Assembly: GCF_014646115.1 (NCBI RefSeq) | Contig: NZ_BMMV01000016.1 | Span: 1-64,000 of the forward strand | DNA: 64,000 bases | From: Streptomyces camponoticapitis | Lineage (GTDB): Bacteria > Actinomycetota > Actinomycetes > Streptomycetales > Streptomycetaceae | Direction: 5' to 3' | Shown here: piece by piece, positions 18,401 through 26,414 of the stretch | Numbering within the stretch: position 1 is the first letter of the stretch | Layout: each line of letters begins with the position of its first letter | Notes under the pieces: model-generated | Database searches by the model: none | Told to the model about the DNA's origin: nothing | Seen by the model: only the letters and a program-made list of their open reading frames with translations | Translations under genes and position numbers: made by a program

Positions 18401-19242
18401 TCGACGGTACGGCGCTCGCGTGCGGCCGCCTCCGCGTGTCTGAGGACGGCGTCGGGTGCGACGAGCACCCGGTGTCCCGCGGCGTGCGCGCGCCAGCACA
18501 GGTCGACGTCGTCGCGCATCAGGGGGAGTCTGCGGTCGAAGCCGCCGAGCTCCTCCCACACGTCCCGGCGGATGAGCATGCCCGCGCTGGAGACGGAGAG
18601 CACGGTACGGACCTGGTCGTGCTGGCCCTGGTCCTGTTCGCGCCGGTCGAGGCCGGTCCAGCGGCGGCCGCTGTTGGCGATGGAGACGCCGACCTCCAGA
18701 AGCTGCTTGCGGTCGTACCAGCCGCGCAGCTTGGGGCCGACGATCGCGGCGTGCGAGTCGGTGTCGACGACGCGCAGCAGCTCGGCGAGGGCGTCGGGGT
18801 CGGGCGCGCAGTCGTCGTGGAGCAGCCACAGCCACTGCACGGGCTCGCCGTGGGGCAGTTCGGGCATGTCGTACGCGTCGTCCTGCCAGGTTCTGGTGAC
18901 AGGGTCCCAGCCGCTCGGCCGTTTCAGATACGGCAGGTCGTCGGGCGTGAGCACGCCGGCGGTACGGACCGCCTCCTCGACGGCCGTACCGAAACTGGTA
19001 CGGCGGGCGAGGTGGACGACACGGTCCGGGCCGAGCGATTCGGTGAGCAGCGTGGCCGATTCGTCGGCGCTGCCGGTGTCGGCGGCGATGACGTTCTGTA
19101 CGGGGCGTTCCTGGCCGATCAGCCCGGTGAGGGCGTCGGGGAGCCAGCGGGCACCGTCGTGGGAGACGAGCACTGCGGTCACGACGTGCCGCGGGTACTC
19201 CGGTGCATTGGCGGGAACGAACGCGGCTGTGGTGGCGGACAT
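15454..19242 (-). CDS. Large membrane family 2 glycosyltransferase with Tyr/Gln-rich tail
   Basis: A 1262-residue protein. Residues about 17-280 are a GT2 domain (VTAVLVSHDGARWLPDALTG, IAADTGSADES, LLHDDCAPD, GRRWTGLDRREQ). The middle holds more than ten membrane helices with a large extracellular loop before the last ones. The final 137 residues are low complexity, with 33 Gln and 21 Tyr in YQ/QQPY-type repeats, probably a disordered cytoplasmic tail. It should transfer a sugar to a lipid or wall polymer at the membrane; the acceptor is unknown. The ATG at 19242 has GGAGGG upstream. It is coupled to the DUF5719 gene and lies downstream of whiB. Confidence 0.9.
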   Translation of the reverse strand: MSATTAAFVPANAPEYPRHVVTAVLVSHDGARWLPDALTGLIGQERPVQNVIAADTGSADESATLLTESLGPDRVVHLARRTSFGTAVEEAVRTAGVLTPDDLPYLKRPSGWDPVTRTWQDDAYDMPELPHGEPVQWLWLLHDDCAPDPDALAELLRVVDTDSHAAIVGPKLRGWYDRKQLLEVGVSIANSGRRWTGLDRREQDQGQHDQVRTVLSVSSAGMLIRRDVWEELGGFDRRLPLMRDDVDLCWRAHAAGHRVLVAPDAVLRHAEAAARERRTVDCAGRSVVNPHRVDKAGAVYTMLVNSRSGILPYVLLRLVVGTLLRTVAYLVGKAPGQAVDEVMGLFGTLLRPGRIIGARKRRGKGVVEPSELRALFPPPGATVRATVEQVAGSLGGGSETEAGGSRHGAVESGPGGDDADFLEVEQFARLKRLAHRPGPVLFAVLLVVSLVACRALLGGGALAGGALLPAPPDVAGLWSRYADGWHPIGTGGTQTAPPYLAVLAALSALFLGSTGFALTLLLVCSVPLAGVTAYFASRPLIESKLLRAWASVAYAFLPAATGALATGRLGTAVLAVLLPLIARAAVAAYGFRAGDSESAARGSWRATWAYTFLLTFAMAFTPIVWPMALVLGIGVLVFRRDDIVAYGLRLLAVVGTPLLVLAPWSLSLLTSPSGLFREAGLEFGTGQATALDLLGLSPGGPKAAGGLLLIGVVLAALAALLRGERQFAVRVAWVAALVALVFAVLANNSGWAGPATLVYGLALIAASVLGAEGARERVAAMSFGWRQPVAAVIALAAGAAPLLAAGGWMISGASGPLERRDPVQVPAFVAEESITRDQPRTLILGGTSPAEVSYSLVRGSGGRIGDAELTESGGSDPGLDKVVGRLVAGSGADQTDQLSGFAIRYVLVRDGAPAQMSRVLDSTPGLSRLSQLDGSALWRVDRQISRATIIEGESDAEPLPVGSSTVEAHTDIPAGKDGRVLRIADRAAEGWQATLDGRVLEKTTVDGWAQGFQLPAEGGRLDLTYEDTFTHTAWVWAQGALAVVLLVLALPGRRKEIDDDLPDERADVPAQPVSGEGRRARRLRAAAQAEAEGQDEPERAEGAVGPGEAAEAAGTAGVAPPMPAEDPYVTAAAVPQQQSYGEWDGQTAYQGADYGSYTNEQQYQGGQNEQQQYEGDPYQGARQYDGGAPQYEGAPQYDADGYQVYPQYQADQYQQQAPVQYDQYGYVVQQPYAEGQQPYTGTQQPYTDGNENEQRPDGSSNQ

Positions 19243-19408
19243 CGAGGTAGGGGCCCTCCGGCCGGGGGGTCGCCCCGACGGGGCGTTGGGGCGTCTCGGA
19301 CGGGGCCCCACACTAACGGTACGAACAGGCGCCGGATCGCCGAGCGCCTGGACAAACCGGACGACCCGGGAGGGAGCGCCGGGCCGGGCGGTCTCCGGCG
19401 GTCACGAC

Positions 19409-19451
19409 AACGGTCCGCCGCCTGCGAAGAGGTCGCAGCCGACGGACCGTT
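19409..19451 (-). terminator. Terminator downstream of whiB
   Basis: An inverted repeat (19409-19427 with 19433-19451; 17 of 19 positions complementary) with a 5-base loop lies about 70 bases after the whiB stop and before the glycosyltransferase start. It probably insulates whiB from the next gene. Confidence 0.65.
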
Positions 19452-19520
19452 CGGAAGATGTCGCGCGAGGTGTTGCGCGGGCTATCGCGTGGGGCGCGAT
19501 CGGAGAATGGCCTGAACTGT

Positions 19521-19784
19521 TCAAACCGCGGCCTTCTTGAGACGGCGCCGTTCACGCTCGGACAGACCGCCCCAGATACCGAATCTCTCGTCGTTGGCGA
19601 GGGCATACTCCAGGCATTCGGAGCGGACCTCACAGGCGAGACAGACCTTCTTGGCCTCGCGGGTGGAGCCGCCCTTCTCGGGGAAGAAGGACTCGGGATC
19701 GGTCTGGGCGCACAACGCGCGCTCCTGCCAGCCGAGTTCCTCGTCCGCGTCCTCGACCAGCAGTTGTTCGAACAGCTCGGTCAT
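19521..19784 (-). CDS. whiB: WhiB, developmental iron-sulfur transcription factor
   Basis: An 87-residue protein essentially identical, as I recall it, to Streptomyces coelicolor WhiB. The four cluster-binding cysteines C25, C48, C51 and C57, the turn motif GIWGG (69-73) and the basic C-terminus (RERRRLKK) are all present. WhiB carries a [4Fe-4S] cluster, binds the principal sigma factor, and with WhiA drives genes for sporulation septation in aerial hyphae. GAGGGG lies six bases before the ATG. Confidence 0.97.
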   Translation of the reverse strand: MTELFEQLLVEDADEELGWQERALCAQTDPESFFPEKGGSTREAKKVCLACEVRSECLEYALANDERFGIWGGLSERERRRLKKAAV

Positions 19785-20425
19785 GTGCGCCCCTCGTCTG
19801 TCTTTACGTCCCCGTGCTTGCGGCCGCTACCGTTTTCGGCCGAACGACACGAGTGAAATTACAAGTGTGCGGATACGAGCCAGTCAAGCCGAGATCTGCT
19901 ATTGGTCCCGGTATTCACTCTGCGGAACCAAGGCTATGCGGAAAGTGTTGAAATCACCAAAAACCTGACACATACCACTGGCCAGCTCACATCCACTCCC
20001 TCCGCGAGGGAGACGCCCGGAGTCCGGCCGATGTTGCGATTCAGCCACGGAAGCGATCCGAATCACAGTCTGATCACGGGAGCATGACGGTGTTTGCGAG
20101 CACGACTGCTGCGCCATGTCTCCACGTCAGCGCCCGCACAAACCTTTCTCCGAACTCAGTAACCGGATGAGGTGAAACATTGGCGCCAAATCGGTCATTG
20201 AGTTGACAGCCGGGAACCGTTCCCGCCACCTTTGAAGGCATGCCGACCGCCTCAGCGCCCTACGCGACCCACACCCGTGGGTTCCGCAGCGCTGTCCAGG
20301 CTCGCTGTTGCTGTTCCTGTTGTCCCTGCTGTTGAGCCACCGAAGCTCCGGCCGGACACGTAGTTCCCCGTTCCCCCCTTTTCCCGGGGTCGTTCTCCCC
20401 TTTCTGCCGAGGAACCTCCACACCC
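19785..20425. other. Divergent control region of whiB and the cysteine dioxygenase gene
   Basis: 641 bases with no credible gene. It is comparatively AT-rich between 19850 and 20200, as expected for developmental promoters. I see a perfect 7-1-7 palindrome (CGGGAAC-C-GTTCCCG, 20211-20225) just after a TTGACA (20203-20208), and a single GACAC (19846-19850), the WhiA-type core, near whiB. In S. coelicolor whiB is controlled by BldD and WhiA, but I cannot point to a confident BldD site. Confidence 0.5.
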
Positions 20426-20926
20426 ATGAACAGCGACAGTGACCTTCAGATCGCAGGCGACATCCTTGAGGTGGCGCACCTGCTCCAGCCCGCGCGCGAG
20501 CATCCGGGCACCGTGGCCGAGTTCGCCGGTCTGGCCCGTGCCATCGCCGCCGACCGCTCCCGGTGGGCCACGCTCGTCGAGTACGACGCCGCGAGCCGCT
20601 GGTACCACCGGCTGAGCACCGGACCCGGTTACGAGGTCTGGCTGCTCTCCTGGGTGCCCGGCCAGCGCAGCGGGCTGCACGACCACGGCCTCTCCTCAGG
20701 TGTCCTGACGGTCCTGGAGGGCGAACTGACGGAGCGTACGGAGCGGACGAGCCGGAGCCTCGGTGGCGGCGCGCAGCGGGTCTTCGCCCCCGGCTACGTC
20801 CACGAGGTGGTCAACGACTCGATCGAACCGGCCGTCAGTCTGCACATCTACTTCCCGGGTCTGACCGAAATGCCGATGCACTCCGCGCGCTGCGCCCCGG
20901 CGGCCCAGGATGTCGTACCCGCCTGA
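20426..20926 (+). CDS. Cysteine dioxygenase family protein
   Basis: A 166-residue cupin enzyme. The iron-binding HxH is seen in LHDHGLSSG and the third histidine in YVHEVVND, with the GYEVWLLSWVPGQ strand before them. The family oxidises cysteine to cysteine sulfinate, though some bacterial members act on related thiols such as 3-mercaptopropionate. The length suits a minimal cupin. ATG at 20426 follows a GAGGAACC ribosome site. cofD begins 13 bases after the stop, so the genes may be co-transcribed, although no metabolic link is obvious. Confidence 0.9.
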   Translation: MNSDSDLQIAGDILEVAHLLQPAREHPGTVAEFAGLARAIAADRSRWATLVEYDAASRWYHRLSTGPGYEVWLLSWVPGQRSGLHDHGLSSGVLTVLEGELTERTERTSRSLGGGAQRVFAPGYVHEVVNDSIEPAVSLHIYFPGLTEMPMHSARCAPAAQDVVPA

Positions 20927-20939
20927 CAAACTGCACAGC

Positions 20940-21908
20940 ATGCGCATTGTGGTTCTGGCCGGCGGTATCGGTGGTGCCCGTTTCCTGCGTGGCCTCAAGC
21001 AGGCCGCGCCGGACGCGGACATCACGGTGATCGGCAACACGGGTGACGACATCCATCTGTTCGGGCTGAAGGTCTGCCCGGACCTCGACACGGTGATGTA
21101 CACCCTCGGGGGTGGCATCAATGAAGAGCAGGGCTGGGGACGCGAGGGCGAGACGTTCCAGGTCAAGGCGGAGCTCGCGGCGTACGGCGTGGGGCCCGAG
21201 TGGTTCGGCCTCGGCGACCGTGACTTCGCCACCCATATCGTCCGCACGCAGATGCTGGGCGCCGGTTATCCGCTGAGCGCGGTCACCGAGGCGCTCTGCG
21301 CGCGCTGGAAGCCCGGGGTGCGGCTGCTGCCGATGTCCGACGACCGCGTCGAGACGCATGTCGCCGTCGACGTGCCGGACAGCCCCACCGGCGAGCGCAA
21401 GGCCGTGCACTTCCAGGAGTACTGGGTGAAGATGCGCGCCTCCGTGGAGGCCCACGCGGTCGTCCCCGTCGGCGCCGACCAGGCCAAGCCGGCGCCCGGC
21501 GTGCTGGAGGCGCTCGCCGCGGCGGACGTGATCCTCTTCCCGCCGTCCAACCCCGTCGTCAGCATCGGCACGATCCTGGCCGTGCCGGGGATACGTGAGG
21601 CGATCGCCGACGCCGGGGTGCCCGTCGTCGGGCTCTCGCCGATCGTCGGGGACGCGCCCGTGCGCGGCATGGCCGACAAGGTCCTCGCGGCGATCGGCGT
21701 CGAGTCGACGGCCACGGCCGTGGCACAGCACTACGGTTCGGGGCTGCTGGACGGCTGGCTGGTCGACACGGTGGACGCGGCGTCGGTCGCGGAGATCGAG
21801 GGCGCGGGGATCCGGAGCAGGGCCGTACCGCTGATGATGACCGACCTGGAAGCGACGGCCGCGATGGCGCGCGAGGCGCTGGCGCTGGCCGAGGAGGTGC
21901 GGGCGTGA
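20940..21908 (+). CDS. cofD: 2-phospho-L-lactate transferase (FbiA/CofD)
   Basis: A 322-residue enzyme that joins the phospholactyl or phosphoenolpyruvyl moiety to Fo in coenzyme F420 synthesis. MRIVVLAGGIGGARFLRGL is the family N-terminus, and the GNTGDD motif and FPPSNPVVSIGTIL block are active-site signatures. The ATG at 20940 has no clear ribosome site; an in-frame ATG at 20910 inside the previous gene is possible. The stop overlaps the cofE start by 4 bases (GTGA), so the last two F420 steps are coupled. Confidence 0.95.
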   Translation: MRIVVLAGGIGGARFLRGLKQAAPDADITVIGNTGDDIHLFGLKVCPDLDTVMYTLGGGINEEQGWGREGETFQVKAELAAYGVGPEWFGLGDRDFATHIVRTQMLGAGYPLSAVTEALCARWKPGVRLLPMSDDRVETHVAVDVPDSPTGERKAVHFQEYWVKMRASVEAHAVVPVGADQAKPAPGVLEALAAADVILFPPSNPVVSIGTILAVPGIREAIADAGVPVVGLSPIVGDAPVRGMADKVLAAIGVESTATAVAQHYGSGLLDGWLVDTVDAASVAEIEGAGIRSRAVPLMMTDLEATAAMAREALALAEEVRA

Positions 21909-23230
21909 CTTCTCTCGGAGAAGGCGGAGGTCCGGTGACCGAGTCGTACAGCGTCCGGGCGCTCGACGGGCTGCCGGAGGTCCGCGCGGGCGACGATCTC
22001 GCGAAGCTGATCGTCGCGGCGGGGCCCGGCCTGGTCGACGGCGACATCCTCCTCGTCACGTCGAAGATCGTGTCCAAGGCCGAGGGCAGGATCGTCGAGG
22101 CACAGGACCGCGAGGCGGCGATCGACGCGGAGACCGTCCGTGTCGTCGCGCGGCGCGGGCCGCTGCGGATCGTGGAGAACCGGCAGGGGCTGGTGATGGC
22201 GGCGGCCGGTGTCGACGCTTCCAACACCCCTTCGGGGACGGTGCTGTTGCTGCCCGAGGACCCCGACGCCTCCGCTCGTGCCCTGCGGGACGGGCTGCGG
22301 GACGCGCTCGGCGTGGACGTCGGTGTGATCGTCACCGACACCTTCGGCCGGCCGTGGCGCAACGGGCTGACGGACGTCGCCATCGGCGCGGCGGGCGTGC
22401 GGGTCCTGGACGATCTGCGTGGCGGTACGGACGCGCACGGCAATCCGCTGAGCGCGACCGTCGTCGCTCTCGCCGACGAACTGGCCGCCGCCGGCGACCT
22501 GGTGAAGGGCAAGTCCGCCGGGCTGCCGGTGGCGGTGGTGACCGGCCTCGCGCGGCTGGTGGGCGAATCCGCGGACGGCGCGCGGGCGATGGTGCGCGGC
22601 GCGGCCGACGACATGTTCCGGCTCGGGACGTCGGAGGCGGTACGGGAAGCGGTCACCCAGCGGCGTACGGTCCGGGAGTTCACGGACGAGCCGGTCGATC
22701 CGGGTGCGGTGCGGCGCGCGGTCGCCGCGGCCGTGACGGCGCCGGCGCCGCATCACACGACGCCGTGGCGGTTCGTGCTGCTGGAGTCGCCCGAGTCGCG
22801 CGTCCGGCTGCTCGACGCGATGCGGGACGCGTGGATCGCGGACCTGCGCCGCGACGGCAAGTCGGAGGAGTCCGTGGCCAAGCGGGTGCGGCGCGGGGAC
22901 GTGCTGCGCGCGGCGCCGTATCTGGTGGTGCCGTGCCTGGTCGCGGACGGCGCGCACGCCTACGGGGACGAGCGGCGGGACACGGCGGAGCGCGAGATGT
23001 TCGTGGTCGCGACGGGCGCCGGTGTGCAGAACTTCCTTGTGGCGCTGGCGGGTGAGCGGCTCGGCTCCGCGTGGGTGTCGTCGACGATGTTCTGCCGCGA
23101 CGTCGTGCGGGACGTGCTCCAACTGCCCGCGAACTGGGACCCGATGGGCGCGGTGGCGGTCGGGCACGCGGCGGCTGAGCCGAAGGAGCGGCCGGGGCGG
23201 GCGGCGGAGGACTTCATCTCGGTGCGCTGA
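21905..23230 (+). CDS. cofE: Coenzyme F420:L-glutamate ligase with fused nitroreductase domain (FbiB/CofE)
   Basis: A 441-residue two-domain protein. Residues about 15-250 are the F420-0 gamma-glutamyl ligase (GDILLVTSKIVSKAEGR, DTFGRPWRNGLTDVAIG). Residues about 255-441 are an FMN-binding nitroreductase-like domain (RRTVREFTDEPVDPGAVRRA) that in mycobacterial FbiB reduces dehydro-F420 and supports poly-glutamylation. The GTG at 21905 overlaps cofD; another GTG at 21935 follows a GGAGG and is an alternative. The 3' end converges on the DNA glycosylase with 26 bases between. Confidence 0.95.
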   Translation: MTSLGEGGGPVTESYSVRALDGLPEVRAGDDLAKLIVAAGPGLVDGDILLVTSKIVSKAEGRIVEAQDREAAIDAETVRVVARRGPLRIVENRQGLVMAAAGVDASNTPSGTVLLLPEDPDASARALRDGLRDALGVDVGVIVTDTFGRPWRNGLTDVAIGAAGVRVLDDLRGGTDAHGNPLSATVVALADELAAAGDLVKGKSAGLPVAVVTGLARLVGESADGARAMVRGAADDMFRLGTSEAVREAVTQRRTVREFTDEPVDPGAVRRAVAAAVTAPAPHHTTPWRFVLLESPESRVRLLDAMRDAWIADLRRDGKSEESVAKRVRRGDVLRAAPYLVVPCLVADGAHAYGDERRDTAEREMFVVATGAGVQNFLVALAGERLGSAWVSSTMFCRDVVRDVLQLPANWDPMGAVAVGHAAAEPKERPGRAAEDFISVR

Positions 23231-23256
23231 GGAGCTCTCTGTCCTCTGTCGTACGG

Positions 23257-24288
23257 CTACAGATGCGCGATTCTGCCGACGGGCATGCGGGGGGCGCGGC
23301 GGGGTGGCGTACGGCCGGTGAGAAGGATGAGCCGTACGGCACGGTGGCGTTGTCCGGCGTACGGCTCCAGCAGTTCGAGCATCCCGGCGTCGTCGGTGTC
23401 GGGGCGGCCGGCGAGCGCGTAGCCGATGATGCCCGGCAGATGGAGGTCGCCGACCGTGACGGCGTCGGGGGCGCCGTTCGACCGCTGAAGGACCTCGGCG
23501 GAGGTCCAGGGGCCGATGCCGGGGATCAACTGAAGCCGGGCGGCGGCGAGTTCGGGCTCCATGGTGGTGGCTTCCTCCAGGCGGCGGGCGACGCGGACGG
23601 CGCGCGCGATGGTGTCGGAGCGCTTGGCGTCGACACCGGCCTTGTGCCACTCCCAGGACGGGATCATGGCCCATGTGCGGAAGTCGGGCATGACGTGCAT
23701 CCGGCTGTCACGGCGGTCGTCGGGGCGGCTGCCGGAGCGGCCGAGGGGTGAGTCGCCGTACGGGCCGGGGGCGGGCTCGCCGTACTTCCGTACGAGGTGC
23801 CGCCAGGATCGGTTCGCCTCGATCGTCGTGACCTTCTGCTCCAGGACCGACGGGATCAGCGACTCCATGACGAGGCCCGTGCGGCACAGGCGCAGGCCGG
23901 GGCGGCGGCGCTGGGCCGCGGCGACGAGTCTGTGGCGCGGGACGAAGGCGTCGGGGTCGTCCGACGCGCCGAGCATCTCGGGCAGCCGCTCCAGCAGCCA
24001 GTCAGCGCCGGGGCCCCACGCCTCGCCGCGCACGCCGCCGTCGCCGGCCCTGACCCGCAGGGTGCCGGGACCTTCGGGGGTCCGGGTGGCACGGACGGCC
24101 GAACCGTCCTGAAAGATCCGGAAGGTGGGGTCGGCGGGCCCGCGCCGGAGGGGCCCGAGGACGAGCCCCAGCTCGAAGTCCCCGTCCGGCACCCAGAGGC
24201 GCGTCTTGGGGGGTGTGGCGGGGCGGCTCTGCCGTGGGGTGGGTAGGGCGGGGGTGGTGCGGGGGCGGGGGGCGAAGCGGCCTGCCAC
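23257..24288 (-). CDS. DNA-3-methyladenine glycosylase-like HhH-GPD protein
   Basis: A 343-residue base-excision repair glycosylase related to AlkA. The helix-hairpin-helix LIPGIGPWTSAEVLQ is followed 18-20 residues later by the catalytic aspartate in VGDLHLPG, and EQKVTTIEANRSWRHLV is the substrate-side helix. The start is GTG at 24288 (VAGRFAPRPR) with AAGGA eight bases upstream; open frame further upstream is high-GC read-through. The gene is bordered on its 5' side by a repeat-rich region. Confidence 0.9.
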   Translation of the reverse strand: MAGRFAPRPRTTPALPTPRQSRPATPPKTRLWVPDGDFELGLVLGPLRRGPADPTFRIFQDGSAVRATRTPEGPGTLRVRAGDGGVRGEAWGPGADWLLERLPEMLGASDDPDAFVPRHRLVAAAQRRRPGLRLCRTGLVMESLIPSVLEQKVTTIEANRSWRHLVRKYGEPAPGPYGDSPLGRSGSRPDDRRDSRMHVMPDFRTWAMIPSWEWHKAGVDAKRSDTIARAVRVARRLEEATTMEPELAAARLQLIPGIGPWTSAEVLQRSNGAPDAVTVGDLHLPGIIGYALAGRPDTDDAGMLELLEPYAGQRHRAVRLILLTGRTPPRRAPRMPVGRIAHL

Positions 24289-25268
24289 GGGGAGGGTCCT
24301 TGGGGGTCGGGGTCTGTGAAGAGGGTAGGCGCTGCCGGGCGGGACCCTTTCCCCAACCCCGCCCCTTCCCGAAACCGGGGGCAGGCCCCCGGACCCCCGT
24401 GCCGGGGAGGCAAGGTGACCGCCTGCGCCCCGGCCCCCTGTGGGCAGAACCACCGGCTGCGCTTGGCAAGGCCGGCCAGAACCGGGCCGACGCACCCCCG
24501 TGCGGGAGGAACGCGAGACGGCGGGCTGCGCCGGGCGAAGTCGCCCGCGCAGGGCAGCTCCGGGAACAGGGGGCCGCCCCTGCGGGCAGACAACGGCGCC
24601 AGGCAAAGCCGGCCAGAACCCGGGCAGCACACCCGTCCACGGCCCCGGACGAGGCCGTCCGCACCCGGCCGAACCCCGGCCCAGACGGCGGCCCCGACTG
24701 CGTCAGGCCAAGCCGGCCGCGCTCGCGCCCCCGTGACAGGAAAACGCGAGACGGCGGGCTGCGCCGCGCCGACACGTGGCGCTCCCGCCACGGGCTACGC
24801 CGGGCGAAGTCGCCCGCGCGGGTCAGCTTCGGGAACAGGGGTCGTCCTGCCGGACAGACAACGGCACCTGGCACGCTCGGCCGGGACCGAGGCAACACCC
24901 CGCCCCCTGAGATGGGGCTGCGCCTCGGCGAAGCCGACCGAAACCGGGGCAGCGCACCCGTCCGCTGCCCCGGACGAAACCGTCCGCACCCAGTCGGCCC
25001 CCGGCCCAGACGGCGGCGCCGACTGCCCCGGACGAAACCGTCCGCACCCGGTCGGCCCCCGGCCCAGGCGGCGGCGCCGACTGCCCCGAACAAAACCGTC
25101 CGCACCCGGTCGGCCCCCGGCCCAGGCGGCGTCGGCCGTATCGGCGAAGTCGGGTGCGCTCGCAGGGCCGAGTCGAAGGGGCGACAGCGCCAACCGCGGC
25201 GCGCGAAAACGTCGGCGGCCGGCGGGCGGCGTCCCGGACAGACACCGGACGCCCAGGCGGGACGCCCC
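24289..25268. other. Gene-free region made of palindromic repeat modules
   Basis: 980 bases between two minus-strand genes. Long open frames run through it in several phases, but none has a domain, ribosome site or plausible composition. It consists of partly duplicated blocks: an ACGCGAGACGGCGGGCTGCG segment near 24508 and 24743, GGGCGA-AG-TCGCCC hairpins following both, and CGGACG-N4-CGTCCG hairpins at 24646-24661, 24971-24986 and 25029-25044. Likely roles are terminator or REP-like extragenic DNA. Confidence 0.7.
24966..25139. repeat. Three tandem copies of a 58-bp unit
   Basis: Units start at 24966, 25024 and 25082, each beginning TGCCCCG(G/A)AC and ending near GGCGGCG. The first two are nearly identical; the third has diverged in its hairpin arm. 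A degenerate relative sits around 24641-24700. Every good unit contains CGGACG-AAAC-CGTCCG. Confidence 0.9.
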
Positions 25269-26351
25269 CTACTCGTCCGAGGAGAAGCGGATGGAGCGCG
25301 GTGGGAGCGTCGTGTCGCACCAGATGCGGGCTCCGGTTTGGAGTTCGTTGTCCGGGCCCACCGTCGCGCCGTCGCCGATCACCGTGCCCGACAGGGTCGT
25401 GCGGGCTCCCACTCGGGCTCCCGCGCCCACCAGGGAGTCCGTGATCACCGCGCCTGGGCCGATCACCGCGTTGGGAAGGATCGCGCTGCCCGAGATGCGG
25501 GTGCCCTCCGCGATCACCGCTCCCTCGCCGATCACCGTGCCCGCCGTGAGCTTCGCGTCCGGGGCGACCCTGGCCGTTGGCAGGATCAGCCGGTCGCCGC
25601 AGCGGCCGGGGACGGACGGGGACGGGGCGACGCCCAGGACCAGGTCCGCCGAGCCGCGGATGAAGGCCTGGGGGGTGCCCAGGTCCAGCCAGTACGTCGA
25701 GTCGACCATGCCCTGCAGATGCGCCCCCGACTCCAGCAGGCCCGGGAACGTCTCCCGTTCCACCGACACCGGGCGGCCCGCCGGGATCGAGTCGATCACC
25801 GAGCGGCGGAAGACGTACGCCCCCGCGTTGATCTGGTCGGTGACGATCTCCTCCGGCGTCTGCGGCTTCTCCAGGAACGCCGTGACCCGGCCGTCGTCGT
25901 CCGTCGGCACCAGCCCGAACGCCCTCGGGTCCTCGACCCGCGTCAGATGCAGCGAGACGTCCGCCCCCGACGACGCGTGGGTGCCGACCAGCGCGCCGAT
26001 GTCCAGGCCCGTCAGGATGTCGCCGTTGAAGATCAGCACCGGGTCGTCCGGTCCCGAGTCCAGACGGGAGGCCACGTTGCGGATCGCGCCGCCGGTGCCG
26101 AGCGGCTCGCGTTCGGTGACGTACTCCAGACGAAGGCCGAGGGACGAGCCGTCCCCGAAGTACGGCTCGAACACCTCGGCCAGATAGGACGTCGCGAGGA
26201 CGATGTGCTCGACCCCGGCCGCCCGCGCCCGTCCCAACTGGTGTGCGAGGAACGGGACGCCGGCCGCCGGGACCATGGGCTTGGGCGTACGCACCGTGAG
26301 CGGCCGCAGCCGGGTGCCCTTGCCGCCGACCAGGAGGATCGCTTCAGTCAC
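25269..26351 (-). CDS. NDP-sugar pyrophosphorylase, probable mannose-1-phosphate guanylyltransferase type
   Basis: A 360-residue nucleotidyltransferase. The N-terminal domain (1-235) has the signature LLVGGKGTRLRPLT, the K of TPKPMVP, the metal-binding FNGD and the EKP motif. The C-terminal part (about 245-345) is a left-handed beta-helix of hexapeptide repeats (GEGAVIAEGTRISGSAILPNAVIGPG is the pattern). It forms a nucleotide sugar from sugar-1-phosphate; with manA and manB in the window, GDP-mannose is likely, but glucose-1-phosphate is possible. The start is GTG at 26351. Confidence 0.88.
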   Translation of the reverse strand: MTEAILLVGGKGTRLRPLTVRTPKPMVPAAGVPFLAHQLGRARAAGVEHIVLATSYLAEVFEPYFGDGSSLGLRLEYVTEREPLGTGGAIRNVASRLDSGPDDPVLIFNGDILTGLDIGALVGTHASSGADVSLHLTRVEDPRAFGLVPTDDDGRVTAFLEKPQTPEEIVTDQINAGAYVFRRSVIDSIPAGRPVSVERETFPGLLESGAHLQGMVDSTYWLDLGTPQAFIRGSADLVLGVAPSPSVPGRCGDRLILPTARVAPDAKLTAGTVIGEGAVIAEGTRISGSAILPNAVIGPGAVITDSLVGAGARVGARTTLSGTVIGDGATVGPDNELQTGARIWCDTTLPPRSIRFSSDE

Positions 26352-26414
26352 CTTGTTCGTCTCTGCTTCCTGCTGGGGTCGGCGGTCCCCCGTTGCGGGG
26401 GGCGACGAGCCAGT

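Noticed and set aside
24966..25139. 58-bp repeats as a CRISPR array
   Set aside because: Units are contiguous with no unique spacers and no cas genes are near.
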